A stretch of DNA of 64,000 bases from Hymenopus coronatus (lineage: Eukaryota > Arthropoda > Insecta > Mantodea > Hymenopodidae), in assembly GCA_030762935.1 (NCBI GenBank), contig CM060895.1, forward strand, positions 37,302,001 to 37,366,000. The letters are read 5' to 3'. Below the pieces are notes generated by a model. That model did not search any database. It was not told the DNA's origin and saw only the letters and a program-made list of their open reading frames with translations. A program made the position numbers and the translations under genes. Below, one piece after another: positions 1 through 11,885 of this stretch. Every line of letters starts with the position of its first letter. Positions within the stretch are counted from its first letter, which is position 1.

Positions 1-13
1 CATCAGATTTTTT
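1..13 (-). mobile_element. Family A terminus (copy extends left of window)
   Basis: CATCAGA followed by a T-run is the end of a minus-oriented family A element lying outside the window. Confidence 0.5.
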
Positions 14-322
14 ACTTCCCTTCTACTTACGAGGAAGCTAGTAATAAGACTAATTCTGCTTATGTTTATCTTGATTAGCATGATGTAGATAACAGATTAA
101 TGTTGTGAATAAAAGGTTTGTTAGCCGAACAGCTCGAGGACATCATGTGAATGGAATATTAGATTCTTTCCTCTTTCTTCTTACAAGGGACCAAGTAATA
201 AGCAAAATTTTTGCTAATGTTTATCTCGAGTATCATGAAGTAGATAGAAGAATAAGATTTAACAATAGTTTGTTACAGAGATGTAGAGAAAGTTATGTGA
301 ATGGAACACAACAGAATTTTTT
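14..322 (-). mobile_element. Two truncated family A copies in a row
   Basis: 14-168 and 169-322 each keep the same end of the element (the TTCTACTTACxAGGAAG block to the hairpin and a T-rich end). They are stacked head to tail in the same orientation. Nothing coding is here. Confidence 0.65.
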
Positions 323-821
323 CAGTGGAAAAGTTAAACGTGTCCCTTTCAAGGCAGAGAATAGCAAATTCAAAACCGTTACCCAAACTTTGTCGTACAG
401 ATTTGCTGACACCTATAAACGTTAACTTATTTTGGATGTTTCTAAAAGATAATATTAGTGAATTATGTTTACTTGAATGATCAACTGCGTCGCGTTGATA
501 TTTCTTTAATGAAGTGTTTTCTCACATGCGTTAGTTGGTTAACGAATTGGAAAATACAGTGGTCAACTATCCTGTGAAGCTACAGGTCAGTCCAGTCCAC
601 CAGAACTTGCTGTAGGAGGCGAGGGAGAACTTCTCCTCCTGAAGTGGAAGAATGGCCTAAGGACCATTCACAGGAGTACATAAACTTCTGTTTGCCATTC
701 ACAATGCCAAAAAAACATTAACGTAAAAACAAGATAACTTGTTGAGGTTTTTAGAGACTATGGTCAAAAAGTCTATTTTTGGATTTTTATGTAAAAAAAT
801 GCCACATTTTTAAACAATCCG
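323..821. other. Unassigned spacer
   Basis: Unique-looking sequence with no reading frame, RNA gene or repeat that I can recognise. Confidence 0.5.
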
Positions 822-1175
822 GTGTGTCCCATTCACATGACTTTCTCCACATCCCTGAAAATAAATATTATTAAAAAACTTATGCTTCTATTTACCTCAT
901 GATAAACAAGAAAAAAAAATAGCAGAAATAGTGTTAATACTTGCTTTAATTCGCATCCTTGGAAGATACAAAACTTAAATACCAAGCTTGGGCTTTAATG
1001 GTCTTTTCGTTTTAGAGCTAGGCTGACCACAGACACACAGACACTCACTCACACACACGCACACACACACGGACCTTTTTCCAAAAATGCCATCACGTGT
1101 AGAGAAAGTAGAAATAAATAACTGAGTTGTAGAGAAAGTCATGAGAATGGAACACATCAGATTTTTTTTCAATGC
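822..1175 (+). mobile_element. Internally deleted family A copy plus an opposite terminus
   Basis: 822-1113 keeps the left end, the microsatellite region and the right end of family A with the middle missing. 1124-1175 is a short minus-oriented terminus (GTAGAGAAAGTCATG to CATCAGATTT). Confidence 0.65.
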
Positions 1176-1764
1176 AAACTCTTCCTGTTTGAGTAGTGAG
1201 CATATGCCCTTCTTCTGCTAAACAAGTGGTAGGTGTTGTCAGAAAGTAAGGTGTGTTAGGGAGGGACAAAAAGGGACAGAGGGTGTAAGACTATGTGGGA
1301 AGGGTGAGACATACACCTGCACCACATCTTCACCCCCTTTCTCCGTCCCTCTCTTGTGTTTTTTACAATAGACCAACAAGGGTGACCATTTTCTTTGTGT
1401 GGAGGGATGCAGTTACGCACAAGTGCAAGATGTGCATGAGTCATGGGAAGCGGTGACTTGCTTACCGCAGTCTAGCGTTAATTTGGCGATACGTTACACT
1501 CAGATGCACAACTGTTAAAAACTTAACGGTCGGCAATTAGCAAAACTCCTGCATCAGGTTCAAACTTGCACTTCTGCTCTCACCCTAATATTACACACAT
1601 TTCAAAATTGTATACCATATCTGTATTTTCGTTTAAAACTACACATATATGCTTTCCTTCTATCAAGCTTCGTAAGTAAGGAGAATATTCTAATACACCT
1701 AAAATGTAGATGTGGATATAACGGAAAGTATGTTTTGATATTCCCTGAATCACAATAAAAAAAA
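1176..1764. other. Unassigned spacer
   Basis: No supported feature. Short frames here show no domain. Confidence 0.5.
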
Positions 1765-2646
1765 TCTGATGTGTTCCATTCACATTACTTTCTCTACATC
1801 TCTGCTACAAATTGTAGTTAAAAAGCTTATGCTTTTATTTACTTCATGCTAATCGAGAAACATTAGCAGAAATAGTTTTATAATTTGCTTCCTTGTAAGT
1901 AGAAGCGAAATAAGGGAGTACCATAGGTTAAAGTGAAAGCCAAAAGCTGGTTGCTATGTGACTGAAGTTCCTTTGTTTGTATGGACAGTTGACAAATTCC
2001 TGTATGAGAAAAGTATAAGTTTTTCAAAGCTGAAACCAATAATATGAAATATCTCAAAAAACGATCAACTCCACGAAAAAAAAAATATATGTTATTTACA
2101 TTGTGTGTTTTAGCGTTTGCTACGTTTTTCGTATGGTGAGTTTTTATCCATCTCTTACGGTTTAGCAGTTATGCAAAATTCCGCAAAATTCATTCAGAAT
2201 AAAGTACTCTTCAGAGGCTATTCTCAGAAAATTCAAAATATGCATTTTATTTGTCAGGTAAATATCTTTAATATACGATGTTTTAATCAAAATCGTTAGA
2301 GCCAATTTTTTAGAAAATCAAAATTTTCGAAAAAAGTTCCATGTAAAAGGTAGTTGGAGGTGGGGGGATTTTCTTGAAAATCTTCGTGTGGTATCCTTGG
2401 AAGATACCAAACTTAAATACCAAGTTTCGTATTCAACGGTCTTTTCGTTTTTGAGCTATGCTGCCCACAGACACACACACATACACACAGATACACACAG
2501 ATACACACGGACATTTTTCTAAAAATGTTTTTATTCAGGGGGTCTCAAAACATGTATTTCCGGTGAAACCTAGGTATCGAATTTTTGTGTGTATTACAAT
2601 ACCTTCTCTATACGCCATGTACATAGTACCTACGTGTAGAGAAAGT
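1765..2646 (+). mobile_element. Family A element, near full length
   Basis: It runs from TCTGATG to GAGAAAGT, 882 bp. Landmarks in order: left hairpin, CTTCCTTGTAAGTAGAAG block, CTCTTACGGTTTAGCAG block, G-run, ACCAAACTT inverted repeat, CA microsatellite, CCGGTGAAA block and right palindrome. Confidence 0.85.
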
Positions 2647-2651
2647 AAAAA

Positions 2652-3878
2652 GCTGATGTGTTCCATTCACATGACGTTCTCTATATCTCTGCAATCAATT
2701 ACTGTTAAAAAGTTTATTCTTCTTTAACTCCATGGCACGACATCTCACAAGGAACCTTGGCATACCGCCCCACTGTTACGTCCCCCATCTCGGTCATAGA
2801 TGGGGTGCAGTATTGGAGAGTGAAACGTGGTCAGCGCCTCGAACCCCCCTCGGTCGGTTAATGCGGTCCTCAAAACCTGGAGCCACTACTTCTCCATCAA
2901 GTAGCTCCTCAATTGGCCTACCAGGGACCTCACGAGACTGAGTGCACCCCGGACCAGGTCTCCTAGTGGGGGAAAAATCCCCACGCCAGAACTCGGAATC
3001 GAACCCAGGTCTCGCGCTCGGCAAGCAGCAGTGCTACCGCCGCGCTAAGGAAGCGATCATTCTTCTATTTACTTCATGCTAATCCAGAAAAAATTGACAG
3101 AAAGAATCTTATCAACTGCCTCCTTGTAACTAAAAGGGAAATAAGGAAGAACCATAACCTAAATCGATAGTCAAATCTTTTAAAAGCTGGTTGCTAAGTA
3201 ATTGATGTACCTTTGTTTGTATGGACAGGAGTAGACAAATTCCCGTATGAGAAAAGTGTACCTATTTTAAAGCTGAAACTAATAACAAGGAATATATAAA
3301 AAACGGTCAACTCCACGAAAAAAAAATGTATATAACATAAAGTGTGTGTTTTAACAAGCTCCACATTTTTTGTGTGATAAGTTTTTGTGTATCTCTTACG
3401 GTTTAATCATTATGCAAAATTCTGAAAAACTTAAATCACAATTAAGAGCTCTTCACAAGCTATTTCCAGAAAATTCAAAATGTACATTTTATTTGTGATG
3501 TAAATATCTTTAATATACGGTATTTTAATCAATATCCTTAGCGTCATTTTTGAGAAAATCAAACTTTGGGGGGGGGGTCTTGAAAATATTCGTGTCGCAT
3601 CCTTGGAAGTTACTGAACTTAATACCAAGTTTGGCATTTAACCGACTTTTCGTTTTCGAGCTATATTGTCCACAGACATACAGACACACCCACACACATA
3701 CACACACAGAGACCGACAGGCACACACATATAGATATTTTTTTCTAAAAATACTTTTTTTCGGACTCATGGGACTTCAAAACACAAATAATTCCGATGAA
3801 ATATCGATATCGAATTTTGGGTGCTATACATACCTTCTCTATCCTCCATGTACATTGTACATAAGGTCAAGAGAAAGT
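2652..3878 (+). mobile_element. Family A element split by a SINE
   Basis: It starts five bases after the previous copy ends. The left part is 2652-2730 and the right part 3057-3878, with SINE-1 between. A C/G-rich run at 3568-3577 marks the usual G-run. Confidence 0.82.
2731..3056 (-). mobile_element. SINE-1 (tRNA-headed), nested in family A
   Basis: On the minus strand the head has A box-like TAGCGCGGCGGTAGC and B box GGGTTCGATTCC, followed by a conserved ~250-bp body. An imperfect ~18-bp target duplication (ATTCTTCTxTxxACTCCAT-type) flanks it. A second copy is at 55137-55476. Confidence 0.82.
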
Positions 3879-5094
3879 TAAAAATAAAATGCTCAACCTC
3901 GACTAGCCTTTATATGGGACTCTTTGCTCCTCTCAAACTTTTTTGATTACAGTATCACATGTTTAAGATATTTGCATACCAAAATGTAAGTCCTGAATTT
4001 CCTAAAAACAGTTTCTGAAATCTTAATCCTGAATGAATTTTGTATAATTGGTAAGTGATGGACTGATAAACATGAAAACAATTTTTTTATCTGTTTTTTG
4101 TTTTTTATAATATTACAAAGAACATCTGAGTAATGGAACGTTTCTAGCTTCGTTTTTGTATTTGGCAAATGCGACCACATATGAATCAGCAGAATATCTT
4201 ATGTATAACATTTCCTACAGTAATATTTTAAAATAGTGCATCGGTATGGCTTTTGGGATGTGCAGCGATGAATATGAATAAACACCTATACACCAATTAA
4301 AAATTGTATGAACTTTGTTCATGATCAATATTGACCAAAATGCTAACGAAAACATGCCAGTGTGCAAACACCATACTATATATTTTGTAAATTTGTCCAT
4401 TTTTGTCCCCTTAAATGTTGATTATAAGCATTTCACCTCAGCCCCACCCACACAAGCGCATTAACTTCTTAATAATTACATACGTAATACGTAGAGTAGA
4501 AACGCGTGGTCATGACGTAAGGGATTAATAACAAAATCATTTTTAAATTCACAAGAATAACATCTGAAGCCAGCAAGTTCTAGAAGCCTGTCACTCGTCA
4601 TCCCAATCTCTTTAACATCTTAAAACTCTTTTGTTAGCAGAGAATAAAAAAAAAAAATCCCCATGAGCACCCTATCTTATCAACTTCCCACCGGAGAAAA
4701 ATAACAAGAGACTGCTATAGGCTTCTTTTTGATATCAGGGATGAAAATAAAAAAGACGTCCCAAGGGGAAGACATAAACAAATTTTATAAAAAAGATTAA
4801 TAAGCGACCGAGGGTGGAACGAGGGGGCAGTAAATGAGCAAGAGGGTGTCGGAATATAGACGCACCCTTTCAAGCCACTTGGCATCGCTGTTTTGCACCT
4901 GAATAGATATTCTATTAGCTTTGGTTCCCCTGTGCAACCACAACCCCTCTTATAAACCAGTTTTCATCATCAGCTATCTCACTTCCTCTCCCAACTATCT
5001 GCACATGGGAAGGGTTGTATTAAAACCGACCCCGCAATATTCTACCAAAAGTACGTACCTATGTATTTGTCACTCATAGTTATAAGCAATACAA
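3879..5094. other. Unassigned spacer
   Basis: No supported gene over 1.2 kb. Short frames have no recognisable domains. Confidence 0.5.
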
Positions 5095-5340
5095 GCCCAC
5101 CGGGGTGGTGTGGTGGTAGCGTGTCTGCCTCACATTCGTCGTGAGTTCGAATCTCGCTTACGGTGAGTTACTCGGATTCGGGGTTTCCCTTCTCCTGAGA
5201 ACACGAATGTCGAGTAACTTTAAGCTCCATGGACCCCGATATCATTTGAGCATCGTTTTACCAATTTCATTCATCGCCCGATAGGACCAACCAGGTTAAA
5301 AGACGTTAAGCGAAAAAAAAAAAACAAAAAAACAAATAAA
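5095..5340 (+). mobile_element. SINE-2 (tRNA-headed) with A-rich tail
   Basis: The head has A box GTGGTGGTAGCG and B box GAGTTCGAATCTC. The body ends GGTTAAAAGACGTTAAGCG followed by an A-rich tail. A minus-strand relative lies at 31272-31545. Confidence 0.78.
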
Positions 5341-5974
5341 GCTCCAACTTTTATCGATAAATTCGCGAGTAACTTGTTGCGAGAGAAAAGTTGTAGCTCG
5401 AGTTGTATTTAATTAGACTATTTGGTGAATAAAATAACAATGATTAGCCTTTATGGACACGAAGAATAATATTCTAAAATCCCATTTGACTTAACGTATA
5501 TTTGCACTGAAATCACTGCAGCTTGATGTCCATATCATAAATCATGGCCTCGTTGCTTACAGAATTCGCTGAACTTATTCCATACACTCTCTCTGTTGAT
5601 TTTAGTATTCTGTGGCTTTGAGTTTTCAATTAATGTGTCTATGTTAGCTATAGACCTTTCCCCAAATCGTTTAGGAACTTCCGCCATTATGTACGGGAAT
5701 ATCACTGCACATAGATACTATCATTATGAAGATGAACATTAGTTCAGAGAAAAAATAAATGCACATGGGTGCGATAAGTTTAGAAAAACAATTGCACGTG
5801 GGTGTGATAAAAAGGATTAAAATGCAGAGATAATGAGTTCCGATTGGTTGGGATTTTACGCGCCAATGTACTGGATCACGTGTCAATCTGAGTAATAGTT
5901 ATTTGCGTCGGTGATAAAGAAATCTTAATCAAGATGCACTTCTCGCAATAGAGCATTCTGCGCAATTTAAAAAA
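5341..5974. other. Unassigned spacer
   Basis: No feature I can support. Confidence 0.5.
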
Positions 5975-6865
5975 TCTGATGTGCACCATTCACATAACTT
6001 TCTCCATATCCCTACAACAAATTATTCTTAAAAAACTATTTACTTTTTGCTAATCAGAAAAAATTAGCAGAAATAGTCTTATTACTCGCTTCCTTGTAAG
6101 TAGAAGCGAAATAAGGGACAACCATAGGTTAAAGTGATAAAAAGGCTGGTTGCTATGTCAATGAAGTTCCTTTGTTTATATGGATAGGAGTTGACAAGTT
6201 CCTGTATGAGAAAAGTATACGTTTTTCATAGCAGAAACCAAAAATAAGGAATGTCTCAAAAACTACGAATTCCACGAAAAAAATGTATATAACATAAATT
6301 GTGTGTTTTAATGTGCTCTACATTTTTTGTATAGTAAGTTTTTGTCCATCTCTTACGGTTTAGCAATTATTCAAAATTCAGTAAAATTCATCCAGAATAA
6401 ACTACTCTTCAGAGGCTATTCCCAGAAAATTCAAGATATACATTTTATTTGTCATGTAAATATCTTTAATATACGAAATTTTAATCAAAATCGTTTGAGC
6501 CATTTTTGAGAAAATCAATATTTTTGGAAAAAAGTTCCATGTAAAGAGTAGTTGGGGATGGGGAGATTTTTCTCAAAATCTTCGTGTCGCATCCCTGGAA
6601 TATACTAAACTTAAATAATAAGTTTGGTATTTTACCGACTTTTCGTTTTTGAGTTATCGTGTTCACAGACACACGGGCACTCGGACACACTGACACACGG
6701 ACACACACACACACACACACACACACGTACCTTTTTGTGAAAATGCTTTTTTTGGATATTGGGAACCCTAAAACATATATTGCCGGTGAAATCTCGGTAT
6801 TGAAATTTTTGGTGGAGTGCAATACCTTCTCTATATACTATGTACATAGTGCGTATAGAGAAAGT
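5975..6865 (+). mobile_element. Family A element, near full length
   Basis: All family landmarks are present, with a (CA) tract at 6696-6726. The right palindrome CACTATGTACATAGTG-like core is at about 6836-6851. The next copy begins five bases later. Confidence 0.85.
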
Positions 6866-7049
6866 AAAAATCTAGTGTGTCTCACTTTGTCTAGCTGTTC
6901 TACAAACAAACTTCTTACAAAAGATGATTCTTCTTACTACTTCCTGCTAATTGAGATAAACATTAGCAGAATGTTCTTATTACTTAATTCCTTATAAGTA
7001 GAAGGGAACTAAAGGAATGCACCATGTTAATGGGATAGCCAAATACATG

Positions 7050-8556
7050 GGGTGTTCAATAAGCCATTAGAAAAAGTAACTAGGCATTTTTGGTAGATTT
7101 TTTTCAACATAATCTCCTTTTAGGTCGATACACTTTTCTCAGGTTCTCCAACTGTTCTAAGCCTTCCAAAAAGTAGGATTTCGAAGGTCCTCAAAATAGG
7201 CATCTGAGAGTTAGAAGTGAAGCATTTTCCGCAGAGCCACTTTTTCAAGTTTGGAAATGGAAAAGTTCACTGGGGGCCAATGGAAATGGAAATGGCGTTT
7301 TATTTTTGGACGCTCTTTAACTGCTGTGGATCTCAGCGTCCCATTCTATACTGGGCGTGAAAGACCGCTTAATTTTGGTCAGAGGCCTCTCTATCAGGCT
7401 TGAGTTTCTTTTACGTGCCGTAAATCTACGACACAGGGCCCACAGCTTTACTTCCCTTCCGAAGGAAGCCATGCTAAGGATTTTTACCCCCGAAAAAATC
7501 CACCCTCCGCCGGGTTTTAACCCGCGACCTTGGGTATATGAAATTGTCATGGTAACCATTACACCATGGAGGGTGACACTGGGGGCCATTTGAATATGGT
7601 GGATGTTGTAGAAATTCGAACCTTAATTCTCAATTTTCGCCATCGAAACCTTCCATTGTCTTGATGGAAGAAAATATTTTCTTTGCCAGACAAGGGCGTT
7701 TTTTCTTGATTTCTCCGTTCAACCGGTGCAATAGCGATGCATAATACTCTCCATTTATCGTTCTTCCTTTGTGCAAGTAGTCAATGTAGATGATTTCACG
7801 AACATCCCCCCCACCCCCAAAAAAACCGCGGTCATGAGTCTGGAGATTTCACCACCTTTGCCTTCATCGGAACCGCCTCGCCTTTAAAAACCCGCTGTTT
7901 CGATGTACTTTTGTCTCTGGAGTGTAGTAGTGTATCCATGTTTCACCTACAGTTATGTATTGCCGCAGAAACACATCAGGATTTCGACGGAAAAGGCCAA
8001 ACCAGCTTCCGAATCGATCACACGATTGCGTTTATTCTCCATTGAGAGCAAGCAGACACCCATCTTGCCATCTTTGTCACACCTAAATTTTGCAAATTTA
8101 GAATATTATACATTGTGATATGCCTGTAGCCTCTACTTTTTCGCGAACTTTGGTTCCTCACTCAATAAACTATATCCTGGATTTTGTCAACCATTTCAGA
8201 AGAAGTCGAAAAGATGTTCATCATTTGTGGATGTATGGCCACATTTAAATTCATTTATCCAAGTATAAACTGTTGCAAACGCAGGAGCAGATGTGCTATG
8301 AACTTCATCCAACTCAGCCTTTATCTCCTTCGGTGTTAAGCCTTTTAAATAAAGTATTTAATCATAGCACGAAACACATCTTTTTCCATTTATCTAAAGA
8401 TAATGTTTCAATCGCATGTGGCAACGAAATCACGTAATTGATATAGCCGAAACTTGAACTGCCATCTAGTAAGAAACGACGGTTACTAAATACAACCTTT
8501 TTTTGTTGCTACGAGTGTACTTGGATTTTCTAAGGATTTATTGAACGAAAGAAGTG
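7050..8556 (-). mobile_element. Decayed mariner element with nested SINE
   Basis: The ends form an inverted repeat (TTCAATAAGCCATTAG at about 7056 against CTAAGGATTTATTGAA near 8537-8552). On the minus strand, pieces of a mariner transposase can be read in shifting frames, for example a stretch close to the usual GRTINGEYYASLL and KKKRPCLAKK region near 7680-7800. Many frameshifts and stops are present. A SINE sits inside at 7280-7576. The element itself lies within a family A copy. Confidence 0.75.
7280..7576 (-). mobile_element. SINE-4 (tRNA-headed), nested in mariner
   Basis: A perfect 12-bp target duplication CACTGGGGGCCA flanks it (7268-7279 and 7577-7588). On the minus strand the head reads CATGGTGTAATGGTTACCAT with B box GCGGGTTAAAACCC. 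Relatives are at 13213, 13582 and 59632. Confidence 0.88.
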
Positions 8557-9128
8557 TTTTATAAGTTGGTCGCCATGTAATCACAATGAAATTAGGTTCT
8601 CATTGCAGGCCAGGATTAGAAAACAAACAAAAGAAGGATGAAATACGGCTTCCCAGCTGAGAAAAGCAAAGAATATCATACCAATATCAAGAGAAATGAT
8701 ATTGGTTTAACTCCATGCATATTAAGTTTTGGGAGATGAAACTATGTATTTTATTCGGAGTGTATAATAAATGATTCAGAATTATGTTTGATTTTGTATG
8801 AGATAAGTGTGTGTTTTAACGAGATCTACATTTTTTGTGTAATCTTACGGTTTACCAGTTATGCTAAAGTCATCCAAAATGAGTAAATCTCAGACGCTAT
8901 TTATTGTGAAAATTTCTTCAACAAGTAGTATTTTAATCAAAGTGGTTGGAGCAGCTTTTGAGAAAATCAAACTTTTCTAACATTTTTCCAAGTAAAAGGC
9001 AGATAGAGCTGCTTGTGTTGCATTCTTGTAAGATGCTAAGTTTGGTATTCAACAGACTTTTTGTTTTTGAGTAATACTGTTCATAGACACATGGAAAATC
9101 GAACAGTCGGTCACATACAGGAACGTTT

Positions 9129-9152
9129 TTTTTTTTTTTTTTTTTTTTTTTT
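9129..9152. repeat. Poly-T run
   Basis: An uninterrupted T-run at the boundary between two family A copies. Confidence 0.85.
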
Positions 9153-9164
9153 GTTTTTGTTCAA

Positions 9165-9783
9165 AATCTTATATGTTACACTCACATGACTTTCTATGCC
9201 TGTTTTGAGACCACTATTCTTTAAAATCTGTATTCATTTAAAGATAAATGTATGCACAAAAGCTTTTATTACATGTTTCCTTGAATGCAAAGAAATAAGA
9301 GAATGCACTAGCCATAGTCATATCTTTTAAAAGCTGGTCGCTATGTGATGACCTTTACTGTTTGCTTGGCTAGATTCAAGAAAAACGAATGTCATATCAT
9401 TTGAGGAAAGTAAAAATATTTTAAAATCCAAAACATATCAACGAATATCTCGGAAATGGTTAATTCCAACTAAAGTATGCATGTGCATAAATTGTGTGAT
9501 TTTACGAGATCTACATTTTTTGTGGTAAGTTTTTGTATATCTCTTACGGTTTACCAGTTTTGCAAAAGTCATCCATAAGAATGGGACTTCATATTCAAGA
9601 TATACCTTTTGTTCGCCATGAAAACATTTTGTTACAGGCATTTTTCATAAAATAAAACTTTTCGAAAAATGTTTCAGTAAAGTGTAGTTGGGGTGGGGGA
9701 TTTTCTTTAGCATTTTAGTGTCGCATCCTAAATTTGTTATTTAACCCACTTTTCGTTTTTGAGTTATGCTGTTTAGACAGACA

Positions 9784-9822
<39 letters not shown>

Positions 9823-9937
9823 TCACATGACCTTTTTCGAAAATATTTTTTTGCTTTTTTAATTATTTTATTCTGACGGCCCCAAAAATATTATTCCGGT
9901 GAAATCTCCGAAACGAATTGTTGGTAAAGAAAGTAAA
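9165..9937 (+). mobile_element. Family A element, divergent
   Basis: Recognised by the ACATGACTTTCTATGCC head, CTCTTACGGTTTACCAG, the G-run, a (CA)n tract at 9785-9818 and the CCGGTGAAATCTCCGAAACG block. The right palindrome is missing. Confidence 0.7.
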
Positions 9938-10749
9938 AATATGAAGTTTATTTTTCTATTTCATTTTAATCGAGATAAACCTCGCAGAAATAGCTCCATT
10001 ACACATTTCGTTATGAATACTAAAGGAATAGCGATGTGCAAGTATTTAAGGGCTGCACGATTTGCTGGCGTTAAATTTCATGCTCTTTCCATGGGGATAA
10101 AAATCAACATGACTTTAAAGTGAATAATTCGATCCATTAATAACGGATATCTTGGAAAAAGGCGCAAACTAAACTACATTTTGTGTAATACGTTTTGTTT
10201 AGAGAAAAATTGAAAGAATGCAGGAAAATTAACCTGACATTTTGTATTGCTTTTAGAGAGAAATCTTGACATTAAGGTTGTTTTTTTTTTTTCGAGGTTA
10301 AATATCTTTTACGAAATCATGGTGTTTTCTGAAGAAATTGCCTAGATTTAGCAAGTGCTTACACATTTTATCTCACCAAACAAAGTTTTCTGCGGAGGAT
10401 AAATTTCTACACCCTTTAATTGCTGTCATATCGGAAGCTTTGACTGAAAAATATTACTGTTTTGAACTTTTATTATATGCTGCATTCCTTCTCACATACA
10501 ATATGGAGTGTAGGAAGTAATCGTAATTAAATAATTTATACCCCCGGCCAAGAATCGAACCCAAGACACACGGATGAGGACTCAGCTCGCTGACCTCTCA
10601 CGTGGAGTCAAAACGTACCTTTGTTTATTTATTTATTCTTCCATTCATCTTCTGTCTTTAACTGCTATGGTCATATCGGAATCGAATATATTGCCTATTA
10701 TTAACAATAGTATATACCCATGTAGAGAGTATTTTATTTCTCTGTTTTT
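9938..10749. other. Degenerate family A-like and unassigned sequence
   Basis: About 9938-10140 weakly resembles a family A head. A tRNA-like B box on the minus strand (GGTTCGATTCTTGG, near 10550) may mark an old SINE head. The rest is unassigned. Confidence 0.35.
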
Positions 10750-11614
10750 ACTTTCTCTATACGCACTATGTACATAGTGTATAGAGAAGGTATTTCACTC
10801 CACCAAAAAATTCGATACCGAGATTTCACCGGAAATATATGTTTTAGGGTCCCTTTTATCTAAAAAAAGCATTTTCGGAAAAAGGTCCGTGTGTGTGTGT
10901 GTGTGTCCGTGTGTCTGTGAACACGATAACTCAAAAACGAAAAGTAGGTAAAATACCAAACTTGGTATTTAAGTTTAGTATCTTCCAGGGATGCGACGCG
11001 AAGATTTTGAGAAAAATCCCCCCACACCCCAACTACCCTCTACATAGAACTTTTTTTCGAAAACTTTGATTTTCTCGAAAATGGCTCAAACGACTTTGAT
11101 TAAAATTTCGTATATTAAAGGTATTTACGTACCAAATAAAATGTATATCTTGAATTTTCTGGGTATAGCCTCTGATGAGTAGTTTATTCTGGATGAATTT
11201 TACTGAATTTTGAATGGCTGCTAAACCGTAAGAGATGGGCAAAAACTTACTACACATAAAATGTAGAGCACGTTAAAACACACAATTTATGTTATATACA
11301 TTTTTTTTCGTGGAGTTCGTCGTTTTTGTGACATTCCTTATTTTTGGTTTCTGCTATGAAAAACTTATACATTTTTCATACAGGAATTTGTCAACTGCTG
11401 TCCATACAAAGGAACTTCAGTGATATAGCAACCAGCTTTTGATTATCACATTAACCTATGGTACTCCTTTATTTCACCTTTACTTACAAGGAAGTAAGTA
11501 GTATGGTTATTTCTGCTAATGTTTCACTGATTAGCATAAGGTAAATAGAAGTATAAGCTTTTTAAGAATAATTTGTTGCAGGAACATAGAGAAAGTCATG
11601 TGAATGGTACACAT
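10750..11614 (-). mobile_element. Family A element, near full length
   Basis: Minus orientation, from ACTTTCTCTATACGC with the palindrome to the ATGTGAATGG hairpin end. Confidence 0.85.
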
Positions 11615-11805
11615 ATTTTAAAAACTCTTGAGAGAATAACTGCATGTATATATTTCAGATACTTTTGGCGTATACAAATCCAATATCTAATTATGAGAGC
11701 ATAAAATGAAACTTTATGTGCCTAAAACTACCCATTAAAGTAAAAATTGCCAATTTCATGACATATAAATAAAATGAAACACAAACACGGAAATAAAAAA
11801 AGTAC

Positions 11806-11885
11806 TGGCAGCGGTGGGATTCGAACCCACGCCCTTTCGGACTGGTGCCTAAAACCAGCGCCTTAGACCGCTCGGCCACGCTACC
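11806..11885 (-). tRNA. tRNA-Leu (anticodon TAG)
   Basis: The 80-base minus-strand gene has a 7-bp acceptor stem (GGTAGCG with CGCTGCC) and discriminator A. Its A box reads TGGCCGAGCGGT and its B box GGTTCGAATCC. The anticodon stem CTGGT/ACCAG encloses the loop TTTAGGC, giving anticodon TAG. The variable arm is long, as in leucine tRNAs. There is no intron and no encoded CCA. A T-run just downstream on the minus strand is a Pol III terminator. All stems pair, so this is a real gene rather than a SINE head. Confidence 0.95.

Larger units (their letters stand above)
6871..9128 (+). mobile_element. Family A element interrupted by mariner
   Basis: The left part is 6871-7049 and the right part about 8557-9128 (TTACGGTTTACCAG, ATGCTAAGTTTGG and the ends before a T-run). 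The mariner element accounts for the gap. This copy belongs to a divergent subfamily. Confidence 0.65.

Noticed and set aside
2731..3056. tRNA-like heads at SINE copies as functional tRNA genes
   Set aside because: The B box is good but acceptor and anticodon stems do not pair, and conserved SINE bodies follow.
6632..6997. Frames with THTHTH and CVCVCV stretches in this and other family A copies on both strands
   Set aside because: They come from the CA tract and its flanks inside the element. The same peptides appear in many copies with shifting frames and stops.
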